NCBI GenBank assembly: GCA_013042025.1
Contig: JABDQY010000003.1
Coordinates: 1-13,058 of the forward strand
DNA: 13,058 nt
Source of the DNA: Bacteroidia bacterium
Lineage (GTDB): Bacteria > Bacteroidota > Bacteroidia > NS11-12g > UBA9320
Direction: 5' to 3'
In this document: positions 5,739 to 12,100 of the stretch, piece after piece
Layout of the letters: every line of letters begins with the position of its first letter
Numbering within the stretch: the first letter of the stretch is position 1
Program-made: the position numbers and the translations under genes
Notes under the pieces: model-generated
The model's database searches: none
The model's input: the letters and a program-made list of their open reading frames with translations, nothing else
Told to the model about the DNA's origin: nothing

Positions 5739-6950
5739 ATGAAAAAGTTTAGCGTATTATTATTACTAGCAGGATTAATGATCTTCCAAGTATCGTGTAA
5801 AGATGATGAAGCAGAAGATCCGGTTGTAGATGCAGGAACAAGTACTACAGAATTATTAGTTGCAAAATTTACAGCGGCACCAGCTTTGGATGCCGAAATC
5901 GATGACATGTGGGCTTCAGCTCAAACATTGACTGGAACAGCAGAAGTGCCCGACCTAGCAGCCAGAGGAACATTTTTAAACAGTGATGGTGCAGGAGTAG
6001 AAGAAACTCTCGGTTTATTTGAACCTTATGCAGGAGAATCTTACGATTACACCCTTCGCTCTGGATATTTTGGAGATGATATCTATTTCTTAATGGAATG
6101 GGATGATATGGATGATAGTAAAGATCGTGAATCTTGGTATTTTGATGCAACTGATAAATTATGGAAGCAACAACACAAATATGCGAATGATGCAAATGAC
6201 AAATATTATGAAGATAAATTTGCATTCTTATTTCCTATCAACGCAGTTAGTGGTTTTAGTGCTTCTACTTGTTATGCAACTTGTCACCAAAACTTAACAA
6301 TTGCAAAAGACAAAGACAAAAACGTAAGACACTACACCAAAAATGATGGTGAGAAAATTGATATGTGGCACTGGAAACGTGTAAGAGGAGCATTTATAGG
6401 TCAAGTTGATGACCAAAAAATGGTGTATGCAGATCCTGCAGATCAATCTTCTGCAAACGGTCGTAAAGGTGATGAAGCTGGAACAGCTGGTTATGCTAAC
6501 AACAAACAAACGTTGAATAACGGAACTGATGATGTAAGTGTACCTAAGTATATTATTCCTGGTAAAACTAATTACTATTGGATTACTTCTGACGACGTAA
6601 CGGATGGCACAGCTAAGGAAATTACTGCTGTTGACGGAAACGGTGTTCTTACTTATTCAGGAGGAACTGTAGATCCAGCAACTGGTGGATTTGAAGACGG
6701 AACAGGAAACATGCGTTTACCTAGTGTTGTGATTAGTGAATTCACAGGAGCAAGAGGTGACATTAGCATCCAAGCGAGATATACAGGAACTGGTTGGGTT
6801 ACTGAGTTTACACGTAAGATGAATACAGGTGATCCTGACGACGTTGTATTTGATGTAAATACTGATTTAGACTTTGGTCTTGCGATTTTCAACAATGCAG
6901 CTATTGCTCACGGTATCAAGCCAAATCTTAAAATGACTTACGTGAAATAG
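5739..6950 (+). CDS. Surface lipoprotein with ethylbenzene-dehydrogenase-like haem-binding domain
   Basis: A 403-residue lipoprotein. The signal peptide ends at Cys20 (MKKFSVLLLLAGLMIFQVSC). The next residues, KDDEAED, match the K(D/E)2-type lipoprotein export signal of Bacteroidota, so the protein is probably displayed on the cell surface. From about residue 42 on (FTAAPALDAEIDDMWASAQ) it resembles the haem-binding domain of the ethylbenzene dehydrogenase gamma-subunit family (PF09459 type), including YFLMEWDD (116-123) and the conserved DMWHWKRVR (208-216, with H211 and K213 as possible haem ligands). CYATCH at 178-183 is a CX3CH motif, which could attach haem covalently in a non-standard way. 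No molybdenum enzyme partner lies nearby, so the protein may be a stand-alone haem or electron-transfer protein working with the divergent porin. A strong terminator follows, so the gene is monocistronic. Confidence 0.82.
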   Translation: MKKFSVLLLLAGLMIFQVSCKDDEAEDPVVDAGTSTTELLVAKFTAAPALDAEIDDMWASAQTLTGTAEVPDLAARGTFLNSDGAGVEETLGLFEPYAGESYDYTLRSGYFGDDIYFLMEWDDMDDSKDRESWYFDATDKLWKQQHKYANDANDKYYEDKFAFLFPINAVSGFSASTCYATCHQNLTIAKDKDKNVRHYTKNDGEKIDMWHWKRVRGAFIGQVDDQKMVYADPADQSSANGRKGDEAGTAGYANNKQTLNNGTDDVSVPKYIIPGKTNYYWITSDDVTDGTAKEITAVDGNGVLTYSGGTVDPATGGFEDGTGNMRLPSVVISEFTGARGDISIQARYTGTGWVTEFTRKMNTGDPDDVVFDVNTDLDFGLAIFNNAAIAHGIKPNLKMTYVK

Positions 6951-6969
6951 TTAATACTAAAATGGATAT

Positions 6970-7004
6970 ACAGCCGCATAGTTATTTACTGTGCGGCTGT
7001 TTTT
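6970..7004 (+). terminator. Strong rho-independent terminator of the haem-lipoprotein gene
   Basis: ACAGCCGCA (6970-6978) pairs perfectly with TGCGGCTGT (6992-7000). Four further inner pairs, one of them a G-T wobble, extend the stem to 13 bp around the loop TATTT. A run of five T follows. It starts 19 bases after the stop codon at 6948-6950, a textbook intrinsic terminator. Confidence 0.92.
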
Positions 7005-7125
7005 ATAGTGAAAATCAGACTCTTTTAGAACTCTAATTTCTTGTGCATTGCTAATGACCCAATGTTTCCCACTCATTCAGGGTTTTTAGATTGAAGAAAC
7101 ACTTCCTGTTCCCCCTTTCTTTTCT

Positions 7126-7133
7126 TACATTTG
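7126..7133 (+). promoter_or_regulatory. -7 element of the hydrolase gene, implying a nearly leaderless mRNA
   Basis: TACATTTG is a perfect TAnnTTTG match and ends only five bases before the ATG at 7139. Since transcription in Bacteroidota usually starts a few bases behind this element, the mRNA would begin at or next to the start codon. It also lies inside the frame that would be coding if translation began at the upstream TTG (7091), which argues against that start. The -33 region has no clear TTG. Confidence 0.45.
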
Positions 7134-7138
7134 GGAAA

Positions 7139-8182
7139 ATGAAAAAACCCACACTTATCTTATTAGTCTTCCTCATCTTTGCTTGCGGAAATCAGGAAAC
7201 GAAGAACACTGAGACATCAAACGTCACCGCTAATCCTATTGAAGAAAAATCTTTTGTAAAACTAGGCGGTGAAGAGCAGTATGTAGAGATAACAGGTGCA
7301 TCGGAGGATTTGCCAGTGTTGTTGTTCTTGCACGGTGGGCCAGGTTGGCCACAGACACCTCACCTCCGCTATTTTAATGCGGATTTAGCTAAGGAAATGA
7401 TTGTGGTATCGTGGGATCAGCAGGGCTGTGGGCTTACATATCTCAACAATCCAAACCCCAAGACTCTCACAGTAGAAAGCTTGATAGACAACGCCCACGA
7501 ACTGACACTCTACCTTAAAAAGAAGTTTAATAAAAAGAAGATTTATTTATTGGGCTTTTCATTTGGGAGTGTGCTAGGGATGAACCTCGTGGAGCAATAT
7601 CCAGAAAACTATCACGCATACATTGGCTTGTCTCAGTTAATAGATTCTAAGGAGAACTTTGAAATATCGATGGACTGGCTCAGAGAACAAGCCACGGCTA
7701 AGCAAGATACGGAATCTTTGGCCACGATAGACCTTATTGATAAACGAGACACCTCGGTGTGCGGCACTCCCAAAGAATGCTTTATGAATAAGTATTGGTT
7801 ACTGGTAAAATACAACGGAACTATTTACGACACTGCCATAGCCAAAGAAATAGAGAAGGCGGAGCACTACTACCAAGATTACAAGGACTATGACTGGTTT
7901 TTGGTGTTTAACTACACCAATGCACGTCTGGGAAGGTCGTTTGATATTGACTTGACGCACATCAAATCACTGGATGTTCCGGTGTATATGCTCGCTGGTC
8001 GTCACGACTGGAACTTGCCTGGTGTGGTAGCTGAGCGGTTTTTGGAAAAGCTGGAAGCTCCTTATAAAAAGTTCATTTGGTTTGATAAATCAGGGCATGA
8101 ACCATGTGAAGAAGAACCTAGAGCGTTTAATGAGACGATTATTAAAATAGTTAAGGAAAAAAGGCTTACAACTGAGGAATAG
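7139..8182 (+). CDS. Alpha/beta-hydrolase lipoprotein, proline-iminopeptidase-like
   Basis: A 347-residue protein from the ATG at 7139. This start gives a clean lipoprotein signal peptide, MKKPTLILLVFLIFAC, with the lipid-carrying Cys16; the frame stays open up to a TTG at 7091, but the extra 16 residues would spoil the signal. HGGPGW at 65-70 is the oxyanion-hole motif of proline iminopeptidases and related hydrolases. GFSFGS carries the nucleophile Ser141; Asp290 (AGRHDWN) and His320 (SGHEP) complete the catalytic triad. The fold family (abhydrolase, PF00561) is clear. The substrate is not: peptides with N-terminal proline, or small esters, in the periplasm or at the outer membrane. The gene converges with the SRPBCC gene, leaving only 16 bases between the stop codons and no obvious terminator. 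Confidence 0.88.
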   Translation: MKKPTLILLVFLIFACGNQETKNTETSNVTANPIEEKSFVKLGGEEQYVEITGASEDLPVLLFLHGGPGWPQTPHLRYFNADLAKEMIVVSWDQQGCGLTYLNNPNPKTLTVESLIDNAHELTLYLKKKFNKKKIYLLGFSFGSVLGMNLVEQYPENYHAYIGLSQLIDSKENFEISMDWLREQATAKQDTESLATIDLIDKRDTSVCGTPKECFMNKYWLLVKYNGTIYDTAIAKEIEKAEHYYQDYKDYDWFLVFNYTNARLGRSFDIDLTHIKSLDVPVYMLAGRHDWNLPGVVAERFLEKLEAPYKKFIWFDKSGHEPCEEEPRAFNETIIKIVKEKRLTTEE

Positions 8183-8198
8183 CAAATATTAGAATTCC

Positions 8199-8762
8199 CT
8201 ACTCTAACTCTTTCTCTTCTTCTGTAACTTGAAAATAATCCGTCGTATTTTCTTCTATCAGTGTTTTTAAGTTATTCATGTTTTCATCTTCTTGTGCTTG
8301 CATAGAACTACCCATAAAAGACAACATAGATTGCATAAATATTCCTGAACCCTTAGCAATAGTGGATGATTTGATAGTCGTCTTGCCGTCCTTCTCATTA
8401 AAATCTATGGTAAAATCCATGGTCATTACATCCGTCATATCAAAATCCATCTTTACTTGTTCGTAAGGAGTAATAGATGTGATGGTTTCTTGTACTTTAG
8501 ATTCTTGGCCATTTTCATTGAACGTATATTCTGTCACAGCTCCTACCGTGCCCTTTTCGCCACTAATATGTTTCACATCGGTGATTGATTTTAACCATTG
8601 GGTTGTTTTGTTTTCGTCTTGCATCACAGCCCAGGCCTCTTTCAGGGGCTTATTTACCGTGATTTCGCTGCTGTAGCTTTGTTCTGGTCTTAGCAGTCCG
8701 CTACCTACGAAGATTAACGCTACAACTACAAGAAAGATAAGTAAGTACTTAATAAATTTCAT
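8199..8762 (-). CDS. Membrane-anchored SRPBCC (START-like/polyketide-cyclase) domain protein
   Basis: A 187-residue protein with one N-terminal hydrophobic helix (about residues 4-22, IKYLLIFLVVVALIFVGSG). A helix-grip SRPBCC domain follows: SSEITVNKPLKEAWAVMQDE (31-50) is the usual first strand and helix, then TQWLKSITDVKHISGE and alternating beta-strands up to the long C-terminal helix (SMQAQEDENMNNLKTLIEE). Such domains bind hydrophobic ligands; no enzyme activity can be deduced. The helix may be an uncleaved anchor or a signal peptide. The C-terminus is rich in Glu. The promoter probably lies at 8799-8806. The gene is convergent with the hydrolase gene, divergent from the repeat protein, and not visibly linked in function to either. 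Confidence 0.82.
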   Translation of the reverse strand: MKFIKYLLIFLVVVALIFVGSGLLRPEQSYSSEITVNKPLKEAWAVMQDENKTTQWLKSITDVKHISGEKGTVGAVTEYTFNENGQESKVQETITSITPYEQVKMDFDMTDVMTMDFTIDFNEKDGKTTIKSSTIAKGSGIFMQSMLSFMGSSMQAQEDENMNNLKTLIEENTTDYFQVTEEEKELE

Positions 8763-8798
8763 ATTGATTAAGTTTTAGATTATAAAATTACGTTTTCT

Positions 8799-8806
8799 CA
8801 AAAATA
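8799..8806 (-). promoter_or_regulatory. -7 element of the SRPBCC gene
   Basis: The minus strand reads TATTTTTG, a perfect match to the Bacteroidota consensus TAnnTTTG, 36 bases upstream of the start codon, giving a leader of about 30 bases. No clear -33 TTG box is seen, and the surroundings are AT-rich, so a chance match is possible. Confidence 0.4.
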
Positions 8807-9110
8807 CAATTGAAAAATTATTGATAATTCTTCTACACTTAAAAAGGTGATATGGTCAACTCTAATATGGGATTTTCCAAGTTTAAAATAGCTGCAAAGT
8901 TAGGCTGAAATTTTGTATTTTTTAGTGACTATTGTCACTGTTCTTAAAGGTGCTAAGGATGTCTCTAAATTGCATATAATTAGCATGTTAAGATATCTGT
9001 TAAGAAGTAATTTTAGTTTAAAACAATTAACTGATTTTTCTCATAAATAGATTCAATATTTCTATAGAACTTCGACTAATAATAGTCCATTTATACTTAA
9101 TTAAATTACC
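8807..9110. promoter_or_regulatory. Control region of the giant repeat-protein gene, no coding potential seen
   Basis: I see no gene in this AT-rich stretch between divergent genes. It holds the AGTGAC-N4-GTCACT dyad (8924-8939) and, close to the start codon, a second small dyad GACTA-ATAA-TAGTC (9074-9087). The latter could be a hairpin in the mRNA leader or a regulator site. TAATTTTA (9008-9015) is the nearest -7-like element for the rightward gene, with one mismatch to TAnnTTTG; it is not convincing. Confidence 0.35.
8924..8939. promoter_or_regulatory. Crp-like dyad AGTGAC-N4-GTCACT upstream of the repeat-protein gene
   Basis: AGTGACTATTGTCACT has perfect 6-bp arms around TATT. Its core GTGA-N6-TCAC is identical to the core of the Crp consensus. 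It lies 171 bp upstream of the repeat-protein start and about 160 bp upstream of the SRPBCC start. Its build is the same as that of the dyad at 5422-5437, so one Crp/Fnr-family regulator may serve both sites. Confidence 0.45.
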
Positions 9111-12100
9111 ATGAAAAAAGCTATATCAAATTTTTTAACTGTGTTACTAGTTCTGCTTGGCATTCAGTTAAATGCAGCAACTATTACGTCTAATTCTACA
9201 GGCGGAGATTGGAGTTCTTCATCAACTTGGGTAGGTGGAGTGGTGCCAGGAAGCTTGGATGATGTTGTGATAAACGGAACTGTCACCTTAGATGGTAACT
9301 ATTCCTGTAATAACATAACCATTGCTAGTACTGCTTCATTGGTAAATGAAAATAATTGGAGTAGATCCCTTACTGTAAACGTTGAAATGATAAATTCTGG
9401 AATAGTAAAAAGTGATGTCACTGCTTCTACATTATCGCTTTATTTAAAAGGTGATCTACAGAATTATGGAGATTATGAAGTTGACATTACATATATGGAT
9501 AATGGGACCTCTCATAAAATAACATTGTCTTCTGGCAAATGGTTAAAAGGAAATTGGTATTTCGGAGCAAATGACATTGTTGATTTTCAGTCAGATATTC
9601 GCTTTAAAGAAGCATATATTGACGGGGTAATTGGAACGTCCAAAACACAGTTTAAAACTAATAACTATCGTTTCGACACTTATAAGATCACATTACGAGA
9701 AATGGAAGTTCTTAGTGCAGGGAACATTAAGTTAGATTCCTCTGTTGTAGAATATTTTACATTAACAGGCAATGCAACAACAGAAGGTTATACCAGTATT
9801 GGCTATAACGTTTCCTATAACGGAGAAATTACCAATAATGGAACATTAGCAAACGAATATAATTGGTCTCGAACATTGGTGAGTAGCGGTAAACTCACTA
9901 ACTATGGAAACGTAATTAGTGACGCAACTTCTTCTACTTTCACAATTGACTTATATGGTGACTTAGATAATCAAAATATTTATAGTCCTACTAATACCTA
10001 CATTAATGGGAATGCTCAATTAAGTTGTAAAGAGGATAAATACCTAGAAGGTAAATGGTATTTGGATGGAACAGATTCGTTAACCTTAACATCTGATTTA
10101 CTTTTTACACAAGCGGAAATAAACGGGACAAAAAATTCGAGTGAAATAACAACAGTAGTTACGAATGGCTATACTTTTAATACACTGAATATGCTATTGC
10201 AAAGGCTAAAATTTAAAGGTTCTGACACGTTAAATTTAGATAGTAGCGTTATAAGATATGCAGTTGTAGAGGGAGATGCAATTTCTACTGGATATACGAG
10301 TATTGGCTATGACGTTTCCTTTAGCGGAGATATTACAAATAACGGAACATTAGCCAATGAATACAATTGGTCTAGAACATTGATTATAAACGGCAAACTC
10401 ACTAATGATGGAAATGTAATTAGCGATGCTTCTCCTTCTACTTTCACAATTGACTTATATGGTGACATCGACAATCGAAATATTTATAGTCCTAATTATA
10501 CCTATATAAATGGGAATGCTCAATTAAGTTGTGAAGAGGATAAACACCTAAAGGGCAAATGGTATTTGGATGGAACAGATTCGATAACGTTAAGATCTGA
10601 TTTACTTTTTACACAAGCGGAAATAAACGGGACAAAAAATTCGAGTGAAATATCAACAGTAGTTACGAATGGCTATGCTTTTAATACACTGAATATGCTA
10701 TTGCAAGGGCTAAAATTTAAAGGTTCCGATACATTGAATTTAGATAGTAGCGTTATAAGATATGCAGTTGTAGAAGGAGATGCAATTTCAACTGGATATA
10801 CGAGTGTTGGCTATGACGTTTCCTTTAGCGGAGATATTACAAATAACGGAACATTAGTTAATGAATATAATTGGTCTAGAACATTGATTATAAACGGCAA
10901 ATTCACAAACGATGGAAATGTAATTAGTGATGTTTCTGGTTCTACTTTTACCATTGATTTATATGGTGACATAGATAATCAAAATATTTATAGTCCGAAT
11001 TATACTTATGTAAATGGGAATAATGAAGTAAAGTGTAAAAAAGAGAAACACTTATCAGGTCTATGGTATTTGGATGGAACAGATTCGATAACCTTAACAT
11101 CTGATTTATTTTTTACAGAAGCGGAAATAAACGGAACAAAAAATTCGAGTGAAATAGCAACAGTAGTTACGAATGGATATACCTTTAATACATTGAATAT
11201 GCAGTTGCAAGGACTGAAATTTAAAGGTTCCGATACATTGAATTTAGATAGTAGCGTTATAGAATATGCAGTTGCAGAGGGGGATGCAATTTCTACTGGC
11301 TATACCAGTATTGGCTATGATGTTTCCTTTAACGGAGATATTACAAATACTGGAACATTAGCCAATGAACATAATTGGTCTCGAACTTTGGTGAGCAACG
11401 GTAAACTCATTAACAAAGGAACAATAATTAGTGATGCTTCTACTGCTTCTTTTTCAATTGATTTATTTGGTGATATTCTGAATTTTGGAACGTATTATCC
11501 AGATAATACGACCTTAAAAAACAAATCAAATCACATTTTTACTCAAAGCGATACAGCATCTTTTAGCGGCAGGTTTTATTCGGAAGACACTTTAGATGTA
11601 ATTTCCCTTGGGTCTAATGTTACCTTTTCTAAAGCAGAACTAAATGGGTTAAACACATGGCCATATTCTTCCATTGAAACCAATGGATATCAGTTGGATT
11701 TAGACAGTAGCGTATTATATGAATGGCGTGTTTTTGGTACAGATACGATAGATTTTAATGGGGCGTACTTAGCCAATATTAATTTTCAAGATAATGCAAC
11801 CACAAAAGGAGAGGTAACCTTTGATAATGGTATAGTTTTTCATAAGGACTTTAACAATTTTGGTGAGGTGTTTAATAGAACAGGTTGGTCACGATCATTT
11901 GTCGTAAAAGGAAACCTAATAAACAATCAGATGATTACAACCAATGGAGGAGGCTTTACTATATATACAGAAGGAGACATCCTGAACAATGGTATTTACA
12001 ATGCAAATGCAACGTATCTTCAAGGTAAAAATGCAAGAACTATTGGAGGGTATATTCCAAAAGGTTTACAAGGTGTTTTCTATGTAACAGACACCTTTAA

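Noticed and set aside
5869..6225. Minus-strand open frame of 118 codons
   Set aside because: It is antisense to the haem-lipoprotein gene; its His/Leu-rich composition is typical of a shadow frame.
7091..7138. TTG start at 7091 for the hydrolase, 16 residues longer
   Set aside because: The extension places residues before an otherwise perfect lipoprotein signal peptide and would include the -7 promoter element; ATG at 7139 is better.
8975..8980. TATAAT hexamer upstream of the repeat-protein gene
   Set aside because: The Bacteroidota primary sigma factor uses TAnnTTTG and not TATAAT; in AT-rich DNA the hexamer is expected by chance.
9786..11297. Regular repeats as a possible CRISPR array
   Set aside because: The unit is 504 bp, entirely coding and without spacers; it is a protein repeat.
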